Source: a virus. From it: a DNA stretch of 23,641 nucleotides. The notes beneath the pieces were generated by a model. It did no database searches. It saw only the letters and a list, made by a program, of their open reading frames with translations, and was not told where the DNA came from. A program made the position numbers and the translations under genes. The stretch is taken from IMG/VR virus record IMGVR_UViG_3300025087_000298, positions 1 to 23,641 of that record. The stretch is one strand, 5' to 3'. Each line of letters begins with the position of its first letter. Positions within the stretch are counted from its first letter, which is position 1. This document shows positions 1 through 5,533 of this stretch, piece after piece.

Positions 1-2
1 GG

Positions 3-182
3 CAGTTTCTGTCGGCCAGCTTTAAAGATATTGGGATATTTAACACGCTTGCATCTCCGCGCTATCGCAACGAAAAGCAAGCGTGCAATCAAGCTGGCGT
101 ATCACAAGCTTCAATGGATGTGGCCGTGAATGAGGCCAGAAAGGAGTACCGGGACAGGATAGTGAAGCGTCAAAATGTTTAA
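3..182 (+). CDS. C-terminal end of unidentified protein (partial, runs off left edge)
   Basis: An open frame enters from the left edge and stops at TAA 180-182, giving 59 C-terminal residues ending in ...DRIVKRQNV. The tail is rich in Arg, Lys and Asp and looks helical (NEARKEYRDRIVKRQ). No family is recognised. Its place before the tRNA/lysis/neck genes would fit a head or packaging gene, but the residues do not show this. Because only the end is present, even its coding status rests on an open frame of 60 codons and reasonable composition. Confidence 0.5.
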   Translation, partial: QFLSASFKDIGIFNTLASPRYRNEKQACNQAGVSQASMDVAVNEARKEYRDRIVKRQNV

Positions 183-357
183 CCCTTTAAAGCCCACCTC
201 ATGTCCCCAAACAGCGAGTCGTCAAACCGGGTGCTACCTACCACAACTCCTCAAGTAAGTAGCTAGCCAAGTCTAGCTACTATCTCAAGCAGTAAGTCCT
301 TTCAATAACTATTTCTACTATCCGTCTCGAGTGGAATACCGTTCGGGCGGACGGTAT
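183..357. other. non-coding spacer before the tRNA
   Basis: No convincing reading frame is seen on either strand. The stretch contains a perfect 9-bp hairpin at 258-281 and, next to the tRNA, a second inverted repeat (ATACCG / CGGTAT, about 336-357). This is compatible with a transcribed, processed leader for the tRNA. Confidence 0.5.
258..281. repeat. perfect 9-bp hairpin, 6-nt loop
   Basis: AGTAGCTAG (258-266) and CTAGCTACT (273-281) are exact reverse complements around the loop CCAAGT. There is no T-run after it, so it is not a canonical intrinsic terminator. It lies about 75 bases before the tRNA and may be an RNA structure or a protein site. Confidence 0.6.
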
Positions 358-429
358 GTCAAAGTAGCTCATTGGTAGAGCGCATGGCCGAAGACCATGG
401 CGCAGGTAGTTCGATTCTACCCTTTGACA
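358..429 (+). tRNA. tRNA-Phe (GAA) with C at position 33
   Basis: The cloverleaf can be drawn by hand. The acceptor stem is GTCAAAG (358-364) with CTTTGAC (422-428), 7 bp, and the discriminator is A429. TA is at positions 8-9. The D-arm is GCTC/GAGC with loop ATTGGTA. The anticodon stem CATGG/CCATG is perfect. The anticodon loop CCGAAGA gives anticodon GAA (Phe). The variable loop has 5 nt. The T-arm is GGTAG/CTACC with loop TTCGATT. CCA is not encoded. The odd point is C rather than the nearly universal U at position 33, just before the anticodon. It could be a working phage tRNA or one drifting out of use. Confidence 0.85.
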
Positions 430-552
430 TGCTAGGAAGTAATGTATGTGTGCGAACGCCATGTGGGAGTTAGTTCTCCGTTCATTCGACCGATAGGACG
501 AGTGGACGGGATACTGGCCATGAAGCCCACTGAGTGGCAAACGATGAGTAGT

Positions 553-630
553 GCGGCAGTAGCTCATTGGTAAAACGTGCAGGCGTAAGGGATAATTAAG
601 ATAATATCTTATGCGGTTTCGACTGCCTTT
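553..630 (+). pseudogene. degenerate second tRNA-like element
   Basis: The 15-mer AGTAGCTCATTGGTA at 558-572 is identical to the acceptor/D-arm part of the tRNA at 363-377. A T-loop-like TTCGA follows at 618-622, and ACTGCC (622-627) pairs with GGCAGT (555-560). No normal anticodon arm can be drawn, and the T-arm and 3' acceptor strand overlap. In place of the anticodon arm there is an imperfect hairpin (GCGTAAG with CTTATGC). It is a decayed or rearranged tRNA copy, or a tRNA mimic; a functional tRNA is unlikely. Confidence 0.45.
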
Positions 631-693
631 CCCGAAATCCTGTTGCCGTCGGCAAGTGGCGATGAATGGCCGTGTAGGGCAGGCCTGCACTTG

Positions 694-726
694 CTGAATA
701 TAATTCAGAAAAGTATACCATATACT
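694..726 (+). promoter_or_regulatory. candidate promoter/operator before the peptidase gene
   Basis: Two adjacent dyads lie 22-54 bases before the start at 748: CTGAA-TATAA-TTCAG and AGTATA-CCA-TATACT. A TATAAT hexamer sits at 699-704 inside the first dyad, but there is no good -35 at the right distance; TTGCTG (691-696) with TATACC (714-719) is an alternative pair. The symmetry suggests regulator binding. Sequence evidence alone is weak. Confidence 0.35.
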
Positions 727-747
727 GTTTATAGTAAATACTAAACT

Positions 748-1671
748 ATGAATTACGGACTGATAAACAAACCATATAATTCTACTGATGATTGGTTCAA
801 GGGAGTATCTCGTTCCAATAATGTCATTGTTAATGAGGCTGGAGATTGGACTGATTTTCTACCACCTGTAGAATACCAGTCAGGTTTCGGGTTTGATTCA
901 TTTTCATGCGTATCATTCAGTGCTTTGAATTGTCTTGAGACATTGTTAAAAGCACAGGGTATATTTTTCAATGCTTCAGACAGATGGCTTGCTAAGATGA
1001 GCGGAACTACTGGAGCAGGAAATACCGTCTGGGCTGTCGCGGACGCTATCCGCAAATGCGGATTAGTAACTGAGCAAGATTGGCCGTATGACAGGGCAAC
1101 TATGAATTCATGGGATACGTTTTATTCAGATATCCCTAAAGAAATTCAAGACTTGGGAAAGAAGTTCCTTGAAATGTATGAAGTCAATTATGAGAATGTA
1201 AGGTATGCTGACATTAAAGAAGCATTGAAGTACGCACCTTTGCAAGTTGGAGTTTATGCTTGGCTTAGTCCTGTTAATGGAATATACCCATGCGACCACG
1301 ATAAGTCACAGAATCATTTAGTGGAATTATTCAAAATTGATGCTGATGGATATTATTATATTTATGACCATTACAATCAGTCTATAAAGAAACTTGATAA
1401 AGGATTTAAATTCGGTTCTGTTGTGAGATATTCCATAAAACCTAATCAAAAACCTATGTTGCAATTAGAAAACAACACGCTCGTACAAGAGGTGACTGAA
1501 TCAGGAAAGTTCGGGCTTTACCTTGATGGAAAAATTTTTGTTGACGATACAGCCTTAATCCTTGCCACTTGGACAATGAGGAATACTGGAATGGGGTTAA
1601 AGAAAGCTATCACAAAAGAAGATTGGGACAGCGTCCTTCATTATAATCTCAAGAGAGAGCAAGTTGACTAA
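748..1671 (+). CDS. papain-fold (C1-like) cysteine peptidase, candidate endolysin
   Basis: A 307-residue protein with the order of active-site residues of a papain-type cysteine peptidase. Cys54 lies in DSFSCVSFSALN, followed by a helix; His190 lies in SQNHLVEL; Asp207/Asn210 lie in IYDHYNQS. A typical oxyanion Gln is not obvious; Gln44 is a possibility. The last ~65 residues form a separate small region (VTESGKFGLYLDGKIFVDD...). There is no signal peptide. It is followed at once by small membrane-protein genes including a holin-like one, so a peptidoglycan-cleaving endolysin is an attractive role (inference). A capsid-maturation or tail-associated peptidase is the alternative, since neck genes follow. 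The ATG at 748 is preceded by an A/T-rich leader without a Shine-Dalgarno sequence. Confidence 0.7.
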   Translation: MNYGLINKPYNSTDDWFKGVSRSNNVIVNEAGDWTDFLPPVEYQSGFGFDSFSCVSFSALNCLETLLKAQGIFFNASDRWLAKMSGTTGAGNTVWAVADAIRKCGLVTEQDWPYDRATMNSWDTFYSDIPKEIQDLGKKFLEMYEVNYENVRYADIKEALKYAPLQVGVYAWLSPVNGIYPCDHDKSQNHLVELFKIDADGYYYIYDHYNQSIKKLDKGFKFGSVVRYSIKPNQKPMLQLENNTLVQEVTESGKFGLYLDGKIFVDDTALILATWTMRNTGMGLKKAITKEDWDSVLHYNLKREQVD

Positions 1672-1672
1672 T

Positions 1673-1801
1673 ATGAGATTCTTAAATGATTTAATCTGGA
1701 TTCTTAAAGACGTAGTAAAACACGGCAAAAAGACAAAGGAAATCATTGTTGGAAAATTAGTTGATTACGGATTTAAACATAAGAAACATGGATTCAGATA
1801 A
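1673..1801 (+). CDS. small basic protein, 42 aa, unknown function
   Basis: ATG at 1673 follows the peptidase stop by one base, and the frame stops at TAA 1799-1801. The product is 42 residues, amphipathic at the N-terminus (MRFLNDLIWILKDVVK) and Lys/His rich at the C-terminus (FKHKKHGFR). The tight spacing after the peptidase and overlap of the next start support a real gene in a lysis-like operon. A lysis accessory or membrane-interacting peptide is possible, but no family is recognised. Confidence 0.5.
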   Translation: MRFLNDLIWILKDVVKHGKKTKEIIVGKLVDYGFKHKKHGFR

Positions 1802-1892
1802 AAGGTTTGTTATTGAGATGTTATTGTTCTGTCTTGCTACGCTATTATTCGGAATATACAGCACGTTGCATTTTATTCTTAACTTAATTTAA
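1788..1892 (+). CDS. single-pass membrane peptide, 34 aa (spanin/holin-accessory-like)
   Basis: The ATG at 1788 overlaps the end of the preceding small gene by 14 bases, and the frame ends at TAA 1890-1892, two bases before the holin-like gene. After a short charged start (MDSDKRFVIE) nearly the whole peptide is hydrophobic, with one membrane-spanning segment at about residues 11-33. Its position between the peptidase and the holin-like protein suggests a lysis-related membrane peptide (inference). No family is recognised, and the small size leaves some doubt. Confidence 0.5.
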   Translation: MDSDKRFVIEMLLFCLATLLFGIYSTLHFILNLI

Positions 1893-1894
1893 GT

Positions 1895-2101
1895 ATGAAA
1901 GACTTACTGGTAAAACTGTTAACGTTTCTTAGTGGGAAAAAAAATGTAATTGCCGGACTTATTACCACGACCTCTGCTTTTCTTGCCTTGGAGCAAGTGA
2001 TTTCTCCGGAAGTGGCAACTTACATCAACGCAGTTTCATTGATAGTGTTTGGCAGTGCAAGTTACGCAACGGGAAAGTTAATTTACGACAAACAAACATA
2101 A
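1895..2101 (+). CDS. holin-like small membrane protein
   Basis: A 68-residue protein with a basic N-terminus (KDLLVKLLTFLSGKK) and two hydrophobic segments, about residues 17-32 and 41-60, joined by a short loop, ending in KLIYDKQT. Size, two membrane spans and charged ends match many small phage holins, which form lesions in the inner membrane so that endolysin reaches the wall. It is the last gene of the 748-2101 group and follows a cysteine peptidase. Holin is the best call by context and topology; any small phage membrane protein would look similar. Confidence 0.6.
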   Translation: MKDLLVKLLTFLSGKKNVIAGLITTTSAFLALEQVISPEVATYINAVSLIVFGSASYATGKLIYDKQT

Positions 2102-2117
2102 AAGTTGAATGTTCTCA

Positions 2118-2145
2118 GTTGGCGTATAAGGTATTATGCGCCAAC
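2118..2145. repeat. 12-bp hairpin between lysis and neck genes
   Basis: GTTGGCGTATAA and TTATGCGCCAAC pair over 12 bp with a single G-U wobble and a GGTA tetraloop. It stands 17 bases after the holin-like gene and 19 bases before the connector gene. There is no T-run after it, so it is more likely an RNA-processing, attenuating or stabilising stem than a standard intrinsic terminator. Confidence 0.65.
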
Positions 2146-2164
2146 CACAGAGTAATCAAACATT

Positions 2165-2770
2165 ATGTATACCTCAAAAACATCATTGGAGAATTATCTG
2201 GGAAAGTCATTGTCCGCAGGGCAGAGTGCCTCTATTTCGAGTTGGATTACTGCAGTCCAGCGATATATAGATAATTATACCCATTGCAAATTCGAGCAAG
2301 TTGTTGGAGAGACGAGATATTTCGATGGAAACGGATTGACTGAACTTGTTCTTGATGAGTTCATATCTCTTACAAGCGTTACCGTGCTTGAAGTTGATGG
2401 AACGACATTGCAGACATTGACAGAAGGAGATGACCAGGATTTTATAACCTATCCCTATAACGAAACAACTAAATTCAGGATTATACTGCAGCCGAGTTCA
2501 GCTATTGGTTATTTTCCAAGCAGGAGAAAATCAGTTAAGATTGTAGGGACATGGAACAATTCAACCGCAGTGCCGGCAGACATAGAACTAGTTGCCAATA
2601 TGCTTTTAGCGGATATGATTTCAGATGCAGGTTCAAACGGTAAAGAGATTGCATCAGAGTCTTTGGGCGGGTATTCAATTTCTTACAACAACAATGCAAG
2701 CATTGACGAAACGGCAGCAAGGTTGGGTATTAAGCAATTGTTAGACCAGTATGTCATTTACGAGTTATAG
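2165..2770 (+). CDS. head-tail connector protein (HK97 gp6-like)
   Basis: A 201-residue protein with the layout of the gp6-type connector family. An N-terminal helical part (SLENYLGKSLSAGQSASISSWI) is followed by a helix and strand with IDNYTHCKFEQVVGETRYFDG, then a beta-rich middle (FISLTSVTVLEVDGTTLQTL), a WN-containing strand and a C-terminal helical stretch. Members of this family form a ring between portal and head-closure protein. The next two genes are further neck proteins, as usual in siphoviruses, which supports the call. The exact family assignment is by pattern and synteny. Confidence 0.75.
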   Translation: MYTSKTSLENYLGKSLSAGQSASISSWITAVQRYIDNYTHCKFEQVVGETRYFDGNGLTELVLDEFISLTSVTVLEVDGTTLQTLTEGDDQDFITYPYNETTKFRIILQPSSAIGYFPSRRKSVKIVGTWNNSTAVPADIELVANMLLADMISDAGSNGKEIASESLGGYSISYNNNASIDETAARLGIKQLLDQYVIYEL

Positions 2771-2772
2771 AT

Positions 2773-3096
2773 ATGGCAATAACACATTTATTAAATAATA
2801 CGATTGTAGTCGAGCGACTGCAAGAGATTGTAGGAACTGATAGAATGGCCATGCTCACCGTGACTGCCAGTTTGCCTTGCCATATCCAGCCAAATTCTGA
2901 CAAGAAGTCCGGTGTTGCCGACGGAGTTTACGCAAAACAGTTTGTCATCTATCTTGATTCGGGGTCTGATGTTAAAGCTGGAGACAGGGTCAAAAGTTCT
3001 GACGGGTATGAGTATACTGTAGTTTCAGATGGAGTTACTCTATATTCATTCGGGTCAATAGATTTCTTAAAGGTGGTATGTGAAAAAACTTTATGA
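2773..3096 (+). CDS. head closure protein (SPP1 gp16 / HK97 gp7 type)
   Basis: A 107-residue, mostly beta protein containing the strand pattern of head-closure (stopper) proteins: NTIVVERLQ, then LPCHIQPNSD, YAKQFVIYLDSGSDVKAGDRVKSSDGYEYTV and a C-terminal strand. Such proteins attach to the connector ring and close the head after packaging. The start is 2 bases after the connector stop, and the end overlaps the gp10-like gene by 4 bases (ATGA). Order connector - closure - gp10 - terminator is classical. Confidence 0.7.
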   Translation: MAITHLLNNTIVVERLQEIVGTDRMAMLTVTASLPCHIQPNSDKKSGVADGVYAKQFVIYLDSGSDVKAGDRVKSSDGYEYTVVSDGVTLYSFGSIDFLKVVCEKTL

Positions 3097-3452
3097 TTAC
3101 CATGACAGTAAAAGGATATGACAAACTGATTGCAGGACTAAAGAGCAGTGAATCGGATATAAAGAATTCAATGCAAAAGGCTATCAATAAGATTGGTTTG
3201 ATAGCTCAGAGAGATATTAAATCATTCACTCCGGTTAGGACGGGAAGATTGCAACGAGGCAATCAGTTGATGTTGGGGTCATTGACTGCTATAATTTCCA
3301 ATAATGTTGAGTATGGCCCGTATATCCATAACGGCACTAAGAACATGAAAGGACGGCCATTTATGGAGTGGGGCGTGGAGAAAGCGATGCCTGAGATACA
3401 GAAGATTTTAGAAGATGAAGTTGACTCAGTCTTGAAAGCGATAATTAAATAG
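3093..3452 (+). CDS. HK97 gp10-like neck/tail component
   Basis: A 119-residue protein with the hallmark of the gp10 family. An N-terminal helix (KGYDKLIAGLKSSESDIKNSMQKAINKIG) is followed by RDIKSFTPVRTGRLQRGNQL, then the strand NNVEYGPYIHNGTKNMKGRPFMEWGVE and a C-terminal helix. The 'TPVxTGxLxxs' and 'xYaxyvEfGT..mxaRPFm' type motifs are clearly present in variant form. The family sits in the neck or tail-completion region. The first four bases overlap the head-closure stop. Confidence is high because motif and position agree. Confidence 0.85.
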   Translation: MITMTVKGYDKLIAGLKSSESDIKNSMQKAINKIGLIAQRDIKSFTPVRTGRLQRGNQLMLGSLTAIISNNVEYGPYIHNGTKNMKGRPFMEWGVEKAMPEIQKILEDEVDSVLKAIIK

Positions 3453-3458
3453 ATATAT

Positions 3459-3851
3459 ATGGATAATTATACTTTGATAAAGGAACTCAAGAAAATAGTA
3501 AAGATGTATTTTGTATTAAAGGGAGGTGAAGGTTCTGGAAATTTTGGTCACGAAGGAAGACCAGGTGAAATTGGCGGAAGCCAAGAAGGAGGTGGTTCAA
3601 GTGAAGGCTCATCAACCAAAGTTGGAAAGCACACTTTTGATAAATATCCTGAAAAAGTTGGGAGTGGTGTAAAAATAAATGATAAAGAGTATGTTCTTAC
3701 TAAGGGTTCTTTTGCCAACAAGGACAATGATAAAGTTCAATTTGTTTTAAAGTCTGCGTTAGCCGATGGCTCCTTTGACCCCAAGAAAGACTTGATAGAG
3801 TTAAATGCTAAAGAATTCAATGACGCATTTGAAAAAAATGGTCAGGAATAG
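3459..3851 (+). CDS. phage ADP-ribosyltransferase gene, N-terminal part
   Basis: A frame of 130 residues ending at TAG 3849-3851. After about 20 residues comes GSGNFGHEGRPGEIGGS (residues 25-41), a Gly-rich motif seen at the start of phage proteins with mono-ADP-ribosyltransferase domains and of some head-morphogenesis proteins. A Ser/Gly linker and a small lysine-rich domain follow. The catalytic domain lies downstream in the -1 frame (3839-4270). The two frames join at an A7 run (3832-3838). Read together they make a 270-residue protein. The gene sits between neck genes and the tail terminator, an unusual place, like a cargo insertion. Confidence 0.65.
   Translation: MDNYTLIKELKKIVKMYFVLKGGEGSGNFGHEGRPGEIGGSQEGGGSSEGSSTKVGKHTFDKYPEKVGSGVKINDKEYVLTKGSFANKDNDKVQFVLKSALADGSFDPKKDLIELNAKEFNDAFEKNGQE
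3833..3839 (+). promoter_or_regulatory. slippery A-AAA-AAT heptamer joining the two ART frames
   Basis: The frame-0 codons are GAA-AAA-AAT-GGT-CAG-GAA-TAG. A -1 slip on A-AAA-AAT (3833-3839) gives AAA-AAA-TGG-TCA-GGA and enters the frame that encodes the catalytic domain, bypassing the TAG at 3849. The heptamer has the X-XXY-YYZ form. No strong hairpin is visible just after it, unlike the tail-chaperone site. A true programmed frameshift, a homopolymer indel mutation and an assembly error are all possible. Confidence 0.5.
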
Positions 3852-4270
3852 ATGTAGATAAAGATACTAGAAGTGCTCTTGGAAAGTGGACCTCTAAGGC
3901 TGATTCAAGTGAAATAAAAAAGATTATAGACAGTCCAAGTGATAAAACCAAAGAGTCTATTTCTAAGCTCAGAGAAAGGCTTAAAGACACTCACGGAGAT
4001 ACTGTTACTTTGTATAGAGGTATAGAATCAGTTGCTCCTGAAGAGTTTGATACGTGGAGTGAATATAATGATTACGTTAAGGACATAGAAAGTTCTATAA
4101 ACGAAAGAGGCTTCGTGTCTTATACCAGTGACATAAAGGTTGCAAGAGATTTTGCAGGAAGTGATGGAGAGATAATAAAAGAAGATGTTTCCATTGATGA
4201 TATAATGTTTTCTTCTGATTATCAAGATTTTGGTAATTTTGGGGAGAATGAATATATTGTAAGATATTAA
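3839..4270 (+). CDS. ADP-ribosyltransferase catalytic domain (R-S-E type), reached by -1 shift
   Basis: This frame is open from 3833 to TAA 4268-4270 with no ATG before the domain, so it must be reached by frameshift or is a displaced part of a broken gene. It carries the three core motifs of the R-S-E class. The Arg is in TLYRGIES, the STS-like strand is RGFVSYTSD, and the ExE-like motif is GENEYIVRY. The enzyme class transfers ADP-ribose from NAD+ to Arg or similar residues on target proteins. Phage ARTs of this kind are known to modify host proteins, sometimes injected with the DNA. A TTG at 4010 could start a fragment, but it would begin just before the catalytic Arg, which seems too late. 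Confidence 0.7.
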   Translation, partial: WSGIDVDKDTRSALGKWTSKADSSEIKKIIDSPSDKTKESISKLRERLKDTHGDTVTLYRGIESVAPEEFDTWSEYNDYVKDIESSINERGFVSYTSDIKVARDFAGSDGEIIKEDVSIDDIMFSSDYQDFGNFGENEYIVRY

Positions 4271-4281
4271 AAAATAAAAAT

Positions 4282-4404
4282 ATGACATTTGAAGATTTCA
4301 TTCACAGTCCGATTGAAGATGATGAGGATTATTCTGTTAAAATAATAAGTGTTGATTTAAAAAAAGCAGTTATTGACAGCAGAAAAGACAATAAAATCAA
4401 ATAG
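4282..4404 (+). CDS. small acidic/lysine protein, 40 aa, unknown function
   Basis: ATG at 4282 preceded by the common A/T context (AAAAAT-ATG), stop TAG 4402-4404, two bases before the tail terminator gene. The 40 residues start MTFEDFIHSPIEDDEDYSVK and end in a lysine-rich helix. Position between the ART gene and the tail terminator, with tight spacing, supports a real gene, possibly associated with the ART (for instance an immunity or regulator protein; inference only). No family is recognised. Confidence 0.5.
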   Translation: MTFEDFIHSPIEDDEDYSVKIISVDLKKAVIDSRKDNKIK

Positions 4405-4406
4405 AT

Positions 4407-4859
4407 ATGTGGCAAACATTAATAGATAAATTAGTTTCAATTCTTGAAGCAAATACTCTGATAGGCGAAGTTTTTTCTTTTGAGGTGGAAGAGTTTAAGA
4501 ATGACCCCACTTGTACAGTCACTCCGTCAGAGAACAGTAGCGATTATAATACCACCGAAGAGAATGTCAGGATATATGCTTTTAACGTAAGATTGTTTGT
4601 CAATAGAACCGTACTTGTCTCGGGAAAAGACACCAAATACGAGGCTGACAGGAAGATGCGGAACTTGGTTGATTCAGTAATGGATGATTTCGATAAACAG
4701 TATTATCTTTCAGGGATAGTCAATCCAACTGGGTACACGTTCATCAATCTGTTCGCCACTCCGTCAATGTGGGGATACGCAGGAAGAGAATCGGAGTTCA
4801 GGTTTTGCGAGATTAAACTCCAATGTAGAGTTTCCGTGGATTTGAACGCAATCAGCTAA
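4407..4859 (+). CDS. tail terminator / tail completion protein
   Basis: A 150-residue alpha/beta protein. An N-terminal helix (MWQTLIDKLVSILEANTL) is followed by the strand VFSFEVEEFKNDPTCTVTPSE, then VRIYAFNVRLFVNRTV, a long helix (KYEADRKMRNLVDSVMDDFDK) and a C-terminal sheet ending CRVSVDLNAIS. This is the usual fold order of siphovirus tail terminators, which cap the finished tail tube and join it to the head. It lies after the gp10-like gene and before the major tail protein, as expected. The call rests on synteny and secondary-structure pattern. Confidence 0.65.
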   Translation: MWQTLIDKLVSILEANTLIGEVFSFEVEEFKNDPTCTVTPSENSSDYNTTEENVRIYAFNVRLFVNRTVLVSGKDTKYEADRKMRNLVDSVMDDFDKQYYLSGIVNPTGYTFINLFATPSMWGYAGRESEFRFCEIKLQCRVSVDLNAIS

Positions 4860-4864
4860 ATGCT

Positions 4865-5521
4865 ATGAATAAGAGTGGAAAGGAATACGAATGTTCTGCT
4901 TGTAAAACTATTGTTTATATTCCCAAATGGAGAAAACGTAAAAACAATTTTTGTTGCAAGAAATGTGCAGATGATTTCAGAAGAGGAGTTTTGAAAGTTG
5001 GCAAGATTGATAAATGCAGTATATGTGGAAATGATATTATAGTAACCCCTTTTATGGAAAGTCACGGAAAAGGAAAAAGTTGTTCCAAGGAGTGTGCTAA
5101 AATAAGCATTGCTAATACTTTAACTGGAAGAAAGCAAAGTCAGTATACAAAACTTAAAAGGAGTAAAAGTTTGAAAGGATTTGTATATAAAGATAAAAAC
5201 AGAAAGTATGAAAGCAGAGTAAAAGAGAACCATTGGAATTGGCAGAATGGAAAAACCAAGGAAAGCAGATTGTTTAGAGGAAGTATTGAGTATAGATTGT
5301 GGAGATTGAATGTTTTGGAGCGTGATAAGTTCAAGTGTATGGATTGTGGAGTGTCTGGAGTTGACCTAGAAGGCCACCACATTAAACCCATTAAAACTTT
5401 TCCAGACCTGGCTCTTGATGTTGATAATGGAATAACTTTATGTCATGATTGTCACAATAAAACTAAGTGGAAAGAAGATAAGTTTGAGAATAGATATCTT
5501 AACATATTAAGAAACATTTAA
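4865..5521 (+). CDS. free-standing HNH homing endonuclease
   Basis: A 218-residue protein. Two N-terminal zinc ribbons (CSAC...CCKKC; CSICG...CSKEC) are followed by a basic linker with the modular DNA-binding motif HWNWQNGKTKESRLF at about residues 120-134. The C-terminal HNH nuclease has a Cys pair CMDCG, then the GHHIKPIKTFP motif, NGITLC and HDCHN. HNH enzymes of this type nick or cut DNA in related phages so that the gene is copied into them. It is inserted between tail terminator and major tail protein, which in most phages are adjacent. It has AT-rich, lysine-rich coding compared with its neighbours. Confidence 0.88.
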   Translation: MNKSGKEYECSACKTIVYIPKWRKRKNNFCCKKCADDFRRGVLKVGKIDKCSICGNDIIVTPFMESHGKGKSCSKECAKISIANTLTGRKQSQYTKLKRSKSLKGFVYKDKNRKYESRVKENHWNWQNGKTKESRLFRGSIEYRLWRLNVLERDKFKCMDCGVSGVDLEGHHIKPIKTFPDLALDVDNGITLCHDCHNKTKWKEDKFENRYLNILRNI

Positions 5522-5533
5522 CTTTAAAACTAT

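Larger units (their letters stand above)
430..747. other. non-coding region between tRNA and lysis genes
   Basis: No supported protein gene. It contains short hairpins (GGAG/CTCC near 466-479), a degenerate tRNA-like element at 553-630, the palindrome GCAGGCCTGC near 680-689, the hairpin CTGAA/TTCAG at 694-708 and the inverted repeat AGTATA-CCA-TATACT at 712-726 just before the peptidase gene. The last two are operator- or promoter-like in position. Confidence 0.5.

Noticed and set aside
430-552. Additional tRNA genes between 430 and 552
   Set aside because: Short hairpins and a TTCGAC are present, but no acceptor and anticodon stems can be matched.
280-690. 136-aa minus-strand ORF across the tRNA region
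   Set aside because: It covers the tRNA and its degenerate copy; the repeated LPMSY in its translation is just the shared tRNA 15-mer. No coding character.
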